A stretch of 64,000 nt of DNA from Nitrincola salilacus (GTDB taxonomy: Bacteria > Pseudomonadota > Gammaproteobacteria > Pseudomonadales > Balneatricaceae). Positions 17,434 to 26,762 of this stretch are shown here, one piece after another (positions within the stretch are counted from its first letter, which is position 1; every line of letters begins with the position of its first letter). Made by a program: the position numbers and the translations under genes. The notes beneath the pieces are model-generated. The model had not been told where the DNA came from, ran no database searches, and saw nothing but the letters and a program-made list of their open reading frames with translations. The DNA is taken from NCBI RefSeq assembly GCF_046271865.1, contig NZ_CP176580.1, forward strand, positions 3,100,001 to 3,164,000, read 5' to 3'.

Positions 17434-18051
17434 ATTGCGCCGCTGCTTTATGACACCGCACTGTACGCTGCAAACAGCACTCAGGGATATATACTCTACT
17501 TCGGACTGTTCTACTCAACCGCACTGATCCTCCTCGGCCTCAGCAAACACGCTCAACTACGCTATGGAGGCTCCGCTTTCATACTGCTGACTGCTGCAGT
17601 CATCGGATACTCCAGTTGGATGTTTTTTGCCGGCGCGATAGCCTATATTGCTCTGACGGCCTGGATGCTGGAGCAGGCTTTACCCACAGTCTTACGCTGG
17701 ATACATTATGCGCTATGGTTTCTGGCCAGTGTGGCGCTGGTCGTCCATGCCATGCCAGGTTACGAAGGCTTATTGGCTGCTGAGCAGGTGGTACTCAAAC
17801 CCGGTAGCGCTGCAACCAATCTCTATTTCAATCACGACAAAGTACTGGTCGCCTGGTTATTGCTCAACTTCATCCCCATGTTTCGGCAAAGCGCCCCACC
17901 CCGGCCACTAAAGCTCCTCTGGATGATGCCCTTGGCCATAATGCTGGGCATAACTGCAGCTCTGACCTTGGCTGTCAGCCATTATCAATCGCTCGCAGAA
18001 CATGTACTACACTCTCCAGGCATGGCGAATGTACATACCACCCCAGGTTGA
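17434..18051 (+). pseudogene. 5'-truncated membrane protein, possibly N-terminal part of a CPBP-type protein
   Basis: A 205-codon open frame runs from an in-frame stop at 17431 to a stop at 18051, but its first ATG is only at 17620. The conserved-looking sequence starts earlier (LLYDTALYAANSTQGYILYF), so the true start has been lost. It has five or six hydrophobic segments. The stretch MPGYEGLL with NLYFNHDKVLVAWLLL resembles the membrane region that precedes the CPBP protease domain in some gammaproteobacterial proteins. The CPBP domain itself is absent, so the gene is also incomplete at the 3' end if that reading is right. I am not sure of the family. Confidence 0.45.
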
Positions 18052-18080
18052 CAATGATACTAATAATGATACCATTTAAT
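18048..18080 (+). promoter_or_regulatory. Probable hicAB promoter and operator repeats
   Basis: TTGACA at 18049-18054 is followed after about 16 bases by TACCAT, a plausible promoter. Two direct copies of AATGATAC, four bases apart, lie inside it and could be the HicB binding sites for autoregulation. The leader to the hicA ATG is very short. Confidence 0.4.
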
Positions 18081-18082
18081 GT

Positions 18083-18343
18083 ATGGCAAAAATTCAAGAT
18101 ATCCTCAGCCAGATGCGTGAGAATCCCCAAAGCATCAGATTTAACGACTTGTGCAAAGTCTGTGATGCCTATTTTGGAGAGCCTCGCCAATCTGGTTCGA
18201 GCCATCGAGTTTATCGAACCCCATGGAAAGGAGATCCGAGGGTCAATATCCAGAATGCCAAGGGTATGTCTAAAGCCTATCAAGTGAAGCAGGTGCTTCA
18301 GGCTGTTGAACGGTTGGAGGTGCAAAGTGGCAAAAGATATTGA
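18083..18343 (+). CDS. hicA: HicA-family toxin
   Basis: The 86-residue product matches the HicA mRNA-interferase family with a double-stranded-RNA-binding-like fold. It has an N-terminal helix (SIRFNDLCKVCDAYFGEPR) and then GSSHRVYRTPWKG, which holds the conserved glycine-serine-histidine catalytic region. It ends with AYQVKQVLQAVERLE. This is the toxin of a type II toxin-antitoxin pair. The hicB gene overlaps its end by 17 bases, so translation is coupled. Toxin-first order is usual for hicAB. Confidence 0.85.
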   Translation: MAKIQDILSQMRENPQSIRFNDLCKVCDAYFGEPRQSGSSHRVYRTPWKGDPRVNIQNAKGMSKAYQVKQVLQAVERLEVQSGKRY

Positions 18344-18665
18344 TCGTTATACCTATAGAGTCACCTGGTCAGAAGAAGATCAGGAACATGTCGGACTGTG
18401 TGCCGAGTTTCCAAGCCTGAGTTGGCTGGCTGAGGATCCAGAGCTTGCACTGAAAGGCATTCGCCAATTGGTTCATGATTGCACTGAGGATATGCGCCAG
18501 AACAACGAAACAGTTCCAGAGCCTCTAGCGTCAAAGCAATTCAGCGGTAAGTTTATGGTTCGCGTTCCACCTGAAACTCATCGCTTGCTGGCGATTGAAG
18601 CCGCAGAATCGGGTGTCAGCTTAAATCGGCTTATCTCCAGCAAACTTCATCGACCGCGCATGTAA
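18327..18665 (+). CDS. hicB: HicB-family antitoxin with C-terminal ribbon-helix-helix
   Basis: The 112-residue antitoxin starts at a GTG (18327), with GGAGG at 18316-18320. The N-terminal half (YTYRVTWSEEDQEHVGLCAE, then FPSLSWLAEDPELALKGIRQL) is the degraded RNase-H-like HicB domain that blocks the toxin. The C-terminal half (SGKFMVRVPPETHRLLAIEA, then AESGVSLNRLISSKL) is an Arc-type ribbon-helix-helix that should bind the promoter. The pair marks the edge of the accessory region. Confidence 0.87.
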   Translation: MAKDIDRYTYRVTWSEEDQEHVGLCAEFPSLSWLAEDPELALKGIRQLVHDCTEDMRQNNETVPEPLASKQFSGKFMVRVPPETHRLLAIEAAESGVSLNRLISSKLHRPRM

Positions 18666-18675
18666 CCGACTAGGA

Positions 18676-18713
18676 GGCTGTGCTTGTTTCTCCTCTGAAA
18701 CACCAACACAGCC
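18676..18713. terminator. Hairpin between hicB and yqaA
   Basis: Outer arms GGCTGTG and CACAGCC enclose an inner pair, TGTTTC and GAAACA. It lies between two convergent genes and abuts the yqaA stop. Neither strand has a clear T-run, so termination is inferred from position. Confidence 0.4.
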
Positions 18714-19130
18714 CTACAAAAAAATCCCAGCCACTATCAAATACCGCAACAGCTTACCGATAAAAATGGCGATCACACTGGGTGCAAAACGCACCCCGAC
18801 CCAGCCGGCAACAAAACACAGTGGATCGCCGACAATCGGTAGCCAGGCCATCAGCAGCGCTACGGCACCATAGCGCTCGATCCAGCGGTGGGCGCGTTGG
18901 TGTTCGGGCTTATCCAACACCTTCAGTGGGTAGTAACGGCGCAGCATCACGCCCATGCCGAAGGTCACCAGGCTACCCAGCACATTACCGAGTGTCGCGC
19001 TGGCGATCATCCAGCCAACGGGATGCTCACCCTGATGTACGTACCAGGCCAGCAGCGCTTCGGAACCGCCCGGCAGTAGCGTGGCGGAGATAAATGCGCT
19101 GGCAAACAGAGCCCAGAGTGCAGTCTCCAT
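18714..19130 (-). CDS. yqaA: YqaA-family small inner-membrane protein
   Basis: The 138-residue protein belongs to the YqaA branch of the SNARE-associated/DedA (VTT) family. It shows SAFISATLLPGGSEALLAWY near the start, GNVLGSLVTFGMG in the middle, WIERYGAVALLMAWLPIVGD with the conserved re-entrant region, and a C-terminal hydrophobic helix. It should be an inner-membrane protein. Relatives are linked to lipid flipping or membrane homeostasis, but its substrate is unknown. It is downstream of recQ on the same strand. Confidence 0.85.
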   Translation of the reverse strand: METALWALFASAFISATLLPGGSEALLAWYVHQGEHPVGWMIASATLGNVLGSLVTFGMGVMLRRYYPLKVLDKPEHQRAHRWIERYGAVALLMAWLPIVGDPLCFVAGWVGVRFAPSVIAIFIGKLLRYLIVAGIFL

Positions 19131-19157
19131 CAGGCATTTCCCATCAAACTGCGCCCA

Positions 19158-21005
19158 TCAAGCAGGCTCGACCCAAGTGTGATTGGCATCGATATGTTCC
19201 GCGATCAACTCCAGGAAGGGCTCACCGTAGAGCTCCAGCTTGCGCTCACCCACACCACTGAGGCGCCGCAGTTGCACCTCATTCTGTGGGCGATAGATCA
19301 CCATTTCCATCAGTGTCGCGTCATGGAAGATCACATAAGGCGGTACATCCTGCTCCTGTGCGAGTGTTTTACGCAGGGTACGCAGATCTTCCCAGAGCTG
19401 CTGTTCCGCCAAATCCAGATTCCTCGCCACGGCAGAGGGGCGCTCCTTGCGCACGGCCGATGATTTGGCAGCAGCAGGCTTGAGGTCACGGCGCAGCTCC
19501 AGCGTTTCCTCGCCGCGCAGCAGATCACGGCAGGCATCGTTCAGATGCAGCACACCATGCCCATCGGCATCCACATTCAGATAGCCGCGCGCCACCAGTT
19601 GCCGGAAAACCGAGCGCCACTGGTTACGATCCAGCTCTTTGCCGATCCCCCAGGTGGACAGTTTGTCGTGTCCCCAGGATTGGATCTTGTCAGTTTTCTG
19701 TCCCAGCAGGATATCGACCACGTGATTGACACCAAAGCGCTGGCCGCTGCGAAACACTGCTGAGAGTGCTTTGCGCGCCGCTTCGGTGCCATCCCAGACC
19801 GGCACCGGGTCCAGACAGGTATCACAGTTGCCACAAGGAGGATGATCCGCCTCACCGAAATAGGTCAGCAGCGCCTGACGACGACAACTGGTGATCTCGC
19901 ACAACCCGAGCATCGCTTCCAGCTTCTGTCGTTCAACCTGCTTGAAGATATCCTCAGCCTGAGAGTTTTCCAGCATCTGGCGCAACAGCAGAACGTCCTG
20001 CAACCCGTAGACCATCCAGGCCGTGGCGGGTTGGCCGTCACGCCCGGCACGGCCGGTTTCCTGATAATAGGCCTCGATCGAACGCGGCAAGTCCAGATGG
20101 GCAACAAAGCGCACATTGGGTTTGTCGATCCCCATGCCGAATGCGATGGTCGCCACCATGATCATCGACTCTTCTGTCAGAAAGCGATGTTGATTGTGTG
20201 CACGCAATTCAGATGAGAGGCCGGCATGATAAGGTAGCGCGGTCAGCCCCCGTTCACACAGCCAGGCGGCGGTTTCCTCGACACGTTTGCGCGACATGCA
20301 GTAGACAATACCCGCCTCCTGCTCATATTCACTGCGGATAAAGCGCAGCAGCTGATCGCGCGCGCGCTCCTTGAGACCGATGCGATAGCGGATATTGGGG
20401 CGATCAAAGCCCTGAATAAAGCGTCGGGCGTCGGTCAGGTCCAGGCGATCAATGATCTCCTGACGGGTCCGGGCATCTGCTGTGGCGGTCAGTGCGATAC
20501 GCGGCACTTGAGGGAACATCTCACGCAGACAGTTCAGCTGCAGATATTCAGGGCGGAAATCATGCCCCCACTGCGACACACAGTGAGCTTCATCAATAGC
20601 AAACAGCGCGATTCTGGCTCGTTTGAGCAAACCCAGTGTGCGCGGCTGCATCAACCGTTCGGGAGCAATATAGAGCAGGTCCAGCTCACCCGACAGCAGG
20701 TTTTGCTCGGTCCACTGCAACTGCTCCTGTGTCTGAGAGGAGTTCAGACAACCGGCTTTTATACCGAGCTGTGACAGGGCCGTCACCTGATCCTGCATCA
20801 GCGCGATCAACGGTGATATCACGATACCCGTGCCTTCACGTACCAGCGCCGGTAACTGGTAGCAGAGCGATTTGCCACCACCGGTCGGCATCACGACCAG
20901 CACATCCTGTCCATCAAGTACCGTCTGAACCACCTCATCCTGAGGTGGACGGAACTGATCAAAGCCGAACACTTCGGCCAGTACCTGTTTAGCTTTATCT
21001 GTCAT
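19158..21005 (-). CDS. recQ: ATP-dependent DNA helicase RecQ
   Basis: RecQ is a 3'-5' helicase used in RecF-type recombination and fork repair. The 615-residue protein has all parts of the family. Walker A is MPTGGGKSLCYQ, motif II is DEAH with SQWGHDFRPEY, and the helicase C half holds YYQETGRAGRDG. The zinc site is CEITSCRRQ and CGNCDTC, followed by a winged helix and a C-terminal HRDC domain ending in LSGVGERKLELYGEPFLELI. The ATG at 21005 is chosen because the conserved MTDKAKQVLAEVFGFDQFRP starts there; the open frame upstream is not conserved-looking. Confidence 0.96.
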   Translation of the reverse strand: MTDKAKQVLAEVFGFDQFRPPQDEVVQTVLDGQDVLVVMPTGGGKSLCYQLPALVREGTGIVISPLIALMQDQVTALSQLGIKAGCLNSSQTQEQLQWTEQNLLSGELDLLYIAPERLMQPRTLGLLKRARIALFAIDEAHCVSQWGHDFRPEYLQLNCLREMFPQVPRIALTATADARTRQEIIDRLDLTDARRFIQGFDRPNIRYRIGLKERARDQLLRFIRSEYEQEAGIVYCMSRKRVEETAAWLCERGLTALPYHAGLSSELRAHNQHRFLTEESMIMVATIAFGMGIDKPNVRFVAHLDLPRSIEAYYQETGRAGRDGQPATAWMVYGLQDVLLLRQMLENSQAEDIFKQVERQKLEAMLGLCEITSCRRQALLTYFGEADHPPCGNCDTCLDPVPVWDGTEAARKALSAVFRSGQRFGVNHVVDILLGQKTDKIQSWGHDKLSTWGIGKELDRNQWRSVFRQLVARGYLNVDADGHGVLHLNDACRDLLRGEETLELRRDLKPAAAKSSAVRKERPSAVARNLDLAEQQLWEDLRTLRKTLAQEQDVPPYVIFHDATLMEMVIYRPQNEVQLRRLSGVGERKLELYGEPFLELIAEHIDANHTWVEPA

Positions 21006-21235
21006 GCGGGAAACTATCCGAGACCTCTGCACTGCCGGGATTGAATGCCCGAGCCCTGTAATGAAAATCAGGTGCGACTGCATTGAGGGGTCTGTAAAGT
21101 GAGCAATTGGGCAGGATTTTAGCACAGCCGTCGCTTAAAAGGGGCACGCAACCGGCCACTTGAGCTGTAAACAGGATGCACAAGTGCCCAGTAAAGCGTA
21201 GAATGGCGGCTCAAAGAATCATGGGATATTGTAAA

Positions 21236-21817
21236 ATGAGCGCTGACACCACCGGGCTGATCACAGAAGCCGAACTCGACCAGCTTGAAGCCTTTTTGTT
21301 TTCATCTGCCGTATCGGAAGATGCACTGGATCTGATCGGTGCACATGGTCTGCTTTGCGCGGTCAACATCAGTCCCGTCAAGATACCCGAACAGGAGTGG
21401 GTCGACCTGCTGTTCGAAAGCGAACCAAAATGGGAATCAGATGCACAGAAAGCCGACGTTATGGCGCTGCTCCGCAAACTGAACCACACCATTGCGGCCG
21501 ATCTCTACAGTGATGAAGAGATACTACTACCTTGCGATCTGACGCTGGATGTTGATGAAGAGGAAGGCGTTGCTGAGCTGACTATCTGGGCGCAGTCCTT
21601 TATGGAAGGTGTATTCCTGCGCGAAGAGGAGTGGTTTGGTGACGATGAAGAGACCATTGCCGGCTTGCTGCTGCCGATCATGGTGTCATCTGATCTGTTT
21701 GATGATCCTGAAATCATCGAAGTGCGCCAGGATCGTTCCCTGAGTGAAGAGATGGCGGAACAGATTCCTGATGTTCTGGTGGATCTGTACCTGCACTACC
21801 ATTCACCGGAGAAGTAA
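21236..21817 (+). CDS. UPF0149 (YgfB/YecA) family protein
   Basis: The 193-residue acidic, helical protein matches the UPF0149 family. Features are an N-terminal AELDQLEAFLFSSAVSEDAL, LIGAHGLLCAVNISP, and the central LTIWAQSFMEGVFLREEEWF with a run of acidic residues. In some species YgfB is a regulator, but no specific role is seen here. The start at 21236 is chosen for the family's usual N-terminus. The ribosome site is weak. It is divergent from recQ. Confidence 0.85.
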   Translation: MSADTTGLITEAELDQLEAFLFSSAVSEDALDLIGAHGLLCAVNISPVKIPEQEWVDLLFESEPKWESDAQKADVMALLRKLNHTIAADLYSDEEILLPCDLTLDVDEEEGVAELTIWAQSFMEGVFLREEEWFGDDEETIAGLLLPIMVSSDLFDDPEIIEVRQDRSLSEEMAEQIPDVLVDLYLHYHSPEK

Positions 21818-21951
21818 TTCCGCTTATCTGACTAACTGACTGACTGTGCCCTGCCTGAACCAGCCAGGGCGCGGTCCTATCTGAGATAAACTCGCTAAGT
21901 TTCAGCTCAGCATTCAACTCAACATTCAACTCAACACGTCGCTGGCATCTA

Positions 21952-22419
21952 TCAATAAGTGACGCGTGTGGCAGTACCGCTGCCCAGTACACGAACCCGC
22001 TGACCAGCACCGAACATCATGCCATCATCCAGTTCCTGCACCACCGAGATGGTTGTGCCTGTGTCCAGACGTACGGTCAGCTCCTGACCCTGACGACGTG
22101 ACACCGCCTCTTCCACTCGCTGACCCGCAATACCACCTGCTACTGCCCCGATGACCGTGGCAAGCGTTCTGCCGCTGCCTCCACCGACATTACTACCGGC
22201 CACACCACCGATGACTGCACCGGTACCTGCGCCGACAATACCATCTGTGCGACCTTCAATCACAACCGGCGTGACCGATTCAATTGTGCCATAACGTACC
22301 GTCTGGGTCTGGCGTGCCTCGCCCCGGCTGTAACTGGTACCTGTCAGAGAAGATTGAGCACAACCGGCCAGTATCCCTGCACTGAGCACTAGAACCAGTG
22401 CTGTTGCATATTTTTTCAT
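21952..22419 (-). CDS. slyB: SlyB-type outer-membrane lipoprotein (glycine-zipper 2TM)
   Basis: The 155-residue precursor has a signal peptide ending in the lipobox LAGC (lipidated Cys 20). It contains two glycine-zipper segments (GIVGAGTGAVIGGVAGSNVG and ATVIGAVAGGIAGQ), as in SlyB/PcP lipoproteins. The C-terminal part is a small beta domain (ELTVRLDTGTTISVVQ). SlyB proteins sit in the outer membrane and help its stability under low-Mg stress. No PhoP box was identified. The gene stands alone. Confidence 0.87.
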   Translation of the reverse strand: MKKYATALVLVLSAGILAGCAQSSLTGTSYSRGEARQTQTVRYGTIESVTPVVIEGRTDGIVGAGTGAVIGGVAGSNVGGGSGRTLATVIGAVAGGIAGQRVEEAVSRRQGQELTVRLDTGTTISVVQELDDGMMFGAGQRVRVLGSGTATRVTY

Positions 22420-22549
22420 CCTTATAACCTCCTGATGACAGAATCATTCTGTCTTACTCACTATCTTAGTTACCAATTCAGCAACTATATTTTTCACTAC
22501 TGACACCATGGTACTGCCAGCTACCTGTATGAAAGATTAACATTCCCAG

Positions 22550-24343
22550 TCACTGATGTTGTCCATATAGACGCGCATACAGGCCCTTCTGTTCAATCAG
22601 ATCATAATGACTGCCCTGCTCGCTGATCTGACCATCCTCAAACACATAGACATGATCAGCCTGCCTCACTGCGCTCAGTCGGTGCGCCACAATAATTGTC
22701 GTGCGACCTGCCAGAAAATGGTTAAGCGCCTGGTGCAGTGCAAATTCCGTTTCGGTATCCAGTGCTGAAGTGGCTTCGTCCAGAATCACCACTTTCGGAT
22801 CTGCCAGAACCATTCTCGCTATCGCAAGACGCTGTCGTTGACCACCTGATAATCGAATACCCTGTCGTCCGACCACCGTATCAAGTCCATTGGACAACTC
22901 ATCTGTGATAAAAGTTTTAAGCTGCGACACTTCAAGTGCCTGCCACAGAACCTCATCCTCAATCTGCTCACCCATTGTCAGATTGTCCCGAATCGTGCCA
23001 TTGAACAGTGCCGGCTGCTGCAGCACGGTGGCGACATTATCCCGCACCGTCGGCAGGCCTATCTGACTCACCGGCACGCCATCAAAGCGCACCTCCCCCT
23101 GTGAGGCTGGGTAGAGCCCCAGCAACACCTGTACCAGGGTTGATTTACCACCACCGCTAGCCCCGACCAAGGCGATCTTCTGTCCGGCCTCAATATTCAG
23201 TGTAATACCGCGCAGTACCTCCTGCCCTTCTATATAGCTGAAGTGGATATTATCCAGCTCGACACTCACAGTACGCTTGCCTTGGAAAGGATCGATACGT
23301 GCTTCCCAGGAGGGTTCGAGCTTCAGCGCCATCAGACGATTGACTCGCAACAGCGCCGCTTTAGCGCCAAACCAGGCGTACTGAATGCCCAACACCTCCT
23401 GCACCGGTGCCATCATGAACCAGAGGTAGCCAAACACCGCAATCATCTGACCGACACTGAGATCCGAAAACACCACCATCAGCATCGACAGTGAGCGAAA
23501 CAGATCGAACCCGACCAGAAACACCATAAAGCTGAAGCGGTTGGCCGCATCCGACTGCCACTCGAATCGGCTGGAGTGATCACGAACGCCGGATGCCTGA
23601 TCCACAAGTCGTTTCAGGTAGTGCCGCTCACGGTTACTGGCACGGATCTGCTGGATCGCATCCAGCGTTTCGGTCAAAGCCGACTGAAACAGTTCATAGG
23701 CGCTATTCTCTTTGCGCTTGAGCTCCTTGACATATTTACCCATGGTCATGGTGAAAAAGATCACCGCGGGATTCAGTACCAGAATGAACAGCGCCAGTTG
23801 CCAATGCATCAATAAAAGGATAACTGCGGCCCCGACAATCATCAGACAGGAGATCAACAGACGACTGATCGAGCTGCCGACAAAACGATCGATGGTGTCC
23901 AGATCCGTGACAAAATGCGAGGCGACATTACCACTGCCAAGTGTTTCGTACTCCGCCATGGATATTCGGCCCAGCCGCTGCAAAAGACGTTCTCGCATGC
24001 GGTAGATCACATCCTTGGAGATAATCGTGAATTGCCTGGCCTGCAATACAGTCAGCACCAGCGAAATCAAGCGCAGCGCTACCGTGAGGACAAGCACGGC
24101 AAATACATAGAGTACCGGCCCGTGCCAGCTCTCGGGAAAGAACCGGTCAATACTGCTCACTATCCATCCGGGTTGATCCAGCAGTACCTCATCAACCAAC
24201 AGCGGCATCAGCAACGGCAAGGGAACAGAAGCCAGCGCCGCCAGAAAGGCAATCACATTTGCCTGCACCAACTGTCGCCGATGCTCCAGAGCCACCTGCC
24301 AGATGTATTGCCAGGTAAAACTCGTTTCTTCCCTCTTTTTCAC
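22550..24343 (-). CDS. ABC transporter, fused permease/ATPase (MsbA-like)
   Basis: The 597-residue half-transporter has an N-terminal six-helix type 1 exporter domain (about residues 20-310). A C-terminal ATPase follows, with Walker A GASGGGKST, signature LSGGQRQR, Walker B VVILDEATSALD and the H-loop AHRL. It would act as a homodimer in the inner membrane. A GTG start at 24343 is preceded by AGGGAG. The substrate cannot be told from the sequence; a lipid, peptide or drug is possible. It is divergent from aroA with a short spacer. Confidence 0.85.
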   Translation of the reverse strand: MKKREETSFTWQYIWQVALEHRRQLVQANVIAFLAALASVPLPLLMPLLVDEVLLDQPGWIVSSIDRFFPESWHGPVLYVFAVLVLTVALRLISLVLTVLQARQFTIISKDVIYRMRERLLQRLGRISMAEYETLGSGNVASHFVTDLDTIDRFVGSSISRLLISCLMIVGAAVILLLMHWQLALFILVLNPAVIFFTMTMGKYVKELKRKENSAYELFQSALTETLDAIQQIRASNRERHYLKRLVDQASGVRDHSSRFEWQSDAANRFSFMVFLVGFDLFRSLSMLMVVFSDLSVGQMIAVFGYLWFMMAPVQEVLGIQYAWFGAKAALLRVNRLMALKLEPSWEARIDPFQGKRTVSVELDNIHFSYIEGQEVLRGITLNIEAGQKIALVGASGGGKSTLVQVLLGLYPASQGEVRFDGVPVSQIGLPTVRDNVATVLQQPALFNGTIRDNLTMGEQIEDEVLWQALEVSQLKTFITDELSNGLDTVVGRQGIRLSGGQRQRLAIARMVLADPKVVILDEATSALDTETEFALHQALNHFLAGRTTIIVAHRLSAVRQADHVYVFEDGQISEQGSHYDLIEQKGLYARLYGQHQ

Positions 24344-24506
24344 TCAAGACTCCCTGATTACAAAGCGTGTCGAATCACATACGCCAAACCGAATCAATCA
24401 GATGCCTGTCACTGCAGCAGGTTTTATGATCTCAGACTCGACGTCTGCATGGAATCAAGGTAGTTTATGCCCTTCCAATCGCATCCACCAAAGAAAAGAC
24501 CGCTCA

Positions 24507-25796
24507 ATGGACAGCCTGACACTGAAACCGCTTGTACACGCTAATGGGGAAGTTCAGCTTCCCGGCTCCAAAAGCCTCTCCAACCGTATCCTGCTGTTGG
24601 CTGCGCTGGCACAGGGCGAAACCCGCATCACCAATCTGCTAGACAGTGATGATATTCGCCATATGTTGAACGCGCTGTCCAGTCTGGGCATTCGCTATGA
24701 ACTGGCGGCAGATCGTCGCAGCTGCGTAGTACATGGTGCGGGTAAGGCTCTGTCATCCACTAAGGCACATGAGCTGTTCCTCGGCAATGCCGGCACGGCA
24801 ATGCGCCCACTGTGTGCTGCGCTGTGTCTGGGCGAAGGCGAGTTCACCCTGACTGGCGAGCCACGCATGTATGAAAGGCCGATTCGTGATCTGGTTGATT
24901 CACTCAGGCCTTTGGGTGCCGATATCACCTATCTGAAAGATGAAGGCTTCCCTCCCCTTCGTATCAAAGCCAATGGCCTTCAAGGTGGCAAGGTCAGTGT
25001 ACGCGGCAATATCTCCAGCCAGTTTCTGACCGCACTGCTGATGGCAGCACCTCTGGCACAGGACGATCTGATACTGGAGGTTGAGGGTGAGCTGGTATCC
25101 AAACCCTATATCGATATCACCCTGCATGCGATGCGCCTGTTCGGTGTCGAGGTGGATAACCAGCAGTATCAGCGCTTTGTGGTCAAAGGCCAGCAACAGT
25201 ACCGCTCGCCGGGCGAGGTGATGGTTGAGGGTGATGCCTCTTCGGCTTCCTACTTCCTCGCGGCAGCAGCGATTGCCGGCGGCACGGTGCGTGTCTATGG
25301 TGTGGGTGCCGACAGTGTTCAGGGTGACAAGGCGTTTGCCGAAGTACTGGACAAGATGGGCGCTCAGGTGACCTATGGCCCGACCTGGATCGAAGTGACC
25401 CGTGGCGACTCCTTGAAAGGGGTGGATCTGGATCTTAACCACATCCCTGATGCTGCCATGACGATCGCCACCACCGCCCTGTTTGCCGAAGGCCCCACCG
25501 CCATCCGTAATATCTACAACTGGCGGGTAAAGGAAACCGACCGATTGAGCGCCATGGCGACCGAGTTACGCAAAGTGGGTGCCACTGTAGTTGAGGGCGA
25601 GGATTACATCGAAGTCACCCCACCGACACAACTGCAGAGTGCCGCCATCGATACCTATGATGATCATCGCATGGCGATGTGTTTTTCACTCGCTGCCTTC
25701 GGTGATGTACCAATCACGATCAACGACCCGGGCTGCACCAGCAAGACTTTTCCAGAGTATTTTGATCTGTTTGGGAAGATCACAACGATAAGGTAG
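24507..25796 (+). CDS. aroA: 3-phosphoshikimate 1-carboxyvinyltransferase (EPSP synthase)
   Basis: The enzyme makes EPSP in the shikimate pathway. The 429-residue product has the class I features: LPGSKSLSNRILLLAAL at the start, GNAGTAMRPLCA, VKETDRLSAMATELRK, DDHRMAMCFSLAAFG and CTSKTFPEYFDLF. The ATG at 24507 gives the usual family length; the frame is open upstream, but that part overlaps the divergent exporter gene. It stands alone here, without the serC or pheA genes often found beside it. Confidence 0.96.
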   Translation: MDSLTLKPLVHANGEVQLPGSKSLSNRILLLAALAQGETRITNLLDSDDIRHMLNALSSLGIRYELAADRRSCVVHGAGKALSSTKAHELFLGNAGTAMRPLCAALCLGEGEFTLTGEPRMYERPIRDLVDSLRPLGADITYLKDEGFPPLRIKANGLQGGKVSVRGNISSQFLTALLMAAPLAQDDLILEVEGELVSKPYIDITLHAMRLFGVEVDNQQYQRFVVKGQQQYRSPGEVMVEGDASSASYFLAAAAIAGGTVRVYGVGADSVQGDKAFAEVLDKMGAQVTYGPTWIEVTRGDSLKGVDLDLNHIPDAAMTIATTALFAEGPTAIRNIYNWRVKETDRLSAMATELRKVGATVVEGEDYIEVTPPTQLQSAAIDTYDDHRMAMCFSLAAFGDVPITINDPGCTSKTFPEYFDLFGKITTIR

Positions 25797-25856
25797 ACAA
25801 GGCTTACATAGAAGGTGTAAGCCAATCAATTCTGACACGTCGAAAGAGGCAGGGAT

Positions 25857-26762
25857 ATGCCAAAGCTACAAGAATATCAGGCATTCGTCAGTATTTATGA
25901 AAACCGGAGTATCACGAAAGCAGGAAGGCAGCTCAACCTTTCTGCTTCCTCCATCAGCAAGAAACTGTCGAAGCTGGAGGATGAACTGAGTGTCCAACTA
26001 GTGGATCGCAGCACACACAACCTGTCGATCACGCCACTGGGAGAGCGTTTTTATCTGCGCTGCAAAAGCATATTGGACGCTGTTACCGAGAATGAGATCC
26101 TGATCCGGGAAGAGAACCAGATCACGGCTGGCAGGATCAGAATTGCCCTGCCGGAAATGCTGGTCACGGAAACACTGCTCAGTGCGATCCGATCTTTCGG
26201 GGATCAATATCCCGATGTACGCTTTGAACTGAATGTATCCAATGAGATGCAGGACCTAATCGCCTCGGATATCGATTTCTGTTTTCGCTCCGGTCCGCTT
26301 GAGGGCTCACAGCTGATAGGGATACCACTGTTTGCGATCCAGCATATTTTCTGTGCCACACCGGATTTTCTGCGACGGTATCCGCTAACCGACTCTTACG
26401 AATCTCTGCTTGAAAACAGACAACTGATCGTACCAACCTTCGTAAATCTATCGCTGATTACAAAGCACTTTTTTCCAGATACCAATATCCGGGCGCAGCA
26501 GATCGTCAGCAGTCATAGCACTAACCAACTTAGCGCGATCGTATCGATGACTCTGGCTGGCCTTGGTGCGTCCATCCTACCGCGTATTTATATAAAGCCA
26601 CTACTGGATGACGGCAGACTTGTGCAACTCTACCCGGACTACACATCACCGACTATGGATATCAGCCTGATCTATCACAAGAAACTCACGATGACTAAAT
26701 TGATGACACTGTTTAAGTCCTTTATACGGGACTGGGCACAACATCAACCACGGGTACTATGA
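25857..26762 (+). CDS. LysR-family transcriptional regulator
   Basis: The 301-residue protein has the N-terminal winged helix-turn-helix (LQEYQAFVSIYENRSITKAG, then RQLNLSASSISKKLSKLEDEL) and a C-terminal effector-binding domain. It belongs to the group with a long first-helix spacing (AaeR/DsdC-like). It follows aroA by 60 bases. Its 3' end overlaps the 3' end of the convergent FAD monooxygenase gene by 19 bases. Its target is not shown; the adjacent monooxygenase is one candidate. Confidence 0.88.
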   Translation: MPKLQEYQAFVSIYENRSITKAGRQLNLSASSISKKLSKLEDELSVQLVDRSTHNLSITPLGERFYLRCKSILDAVTENEILIREENQITAGRIRIALPEMLVTETLLSAIRSFGDQYPDVRFELNVSNEMQDLIASDIDFCFRSGPLEGSQLIGIPLFAIQHIFCATPDFLRRYPLTDSYESLLENRQLIVPTFVNLSLITKHFFPDTNIRAQQIVSSHSTNQLSAIVSMTLAGLGASILPRIYIKPLLDDGRLVQLYPDYTSPTMDISLIYHKKLTMTKLMTLFKSFIRDWAQHQPRVL

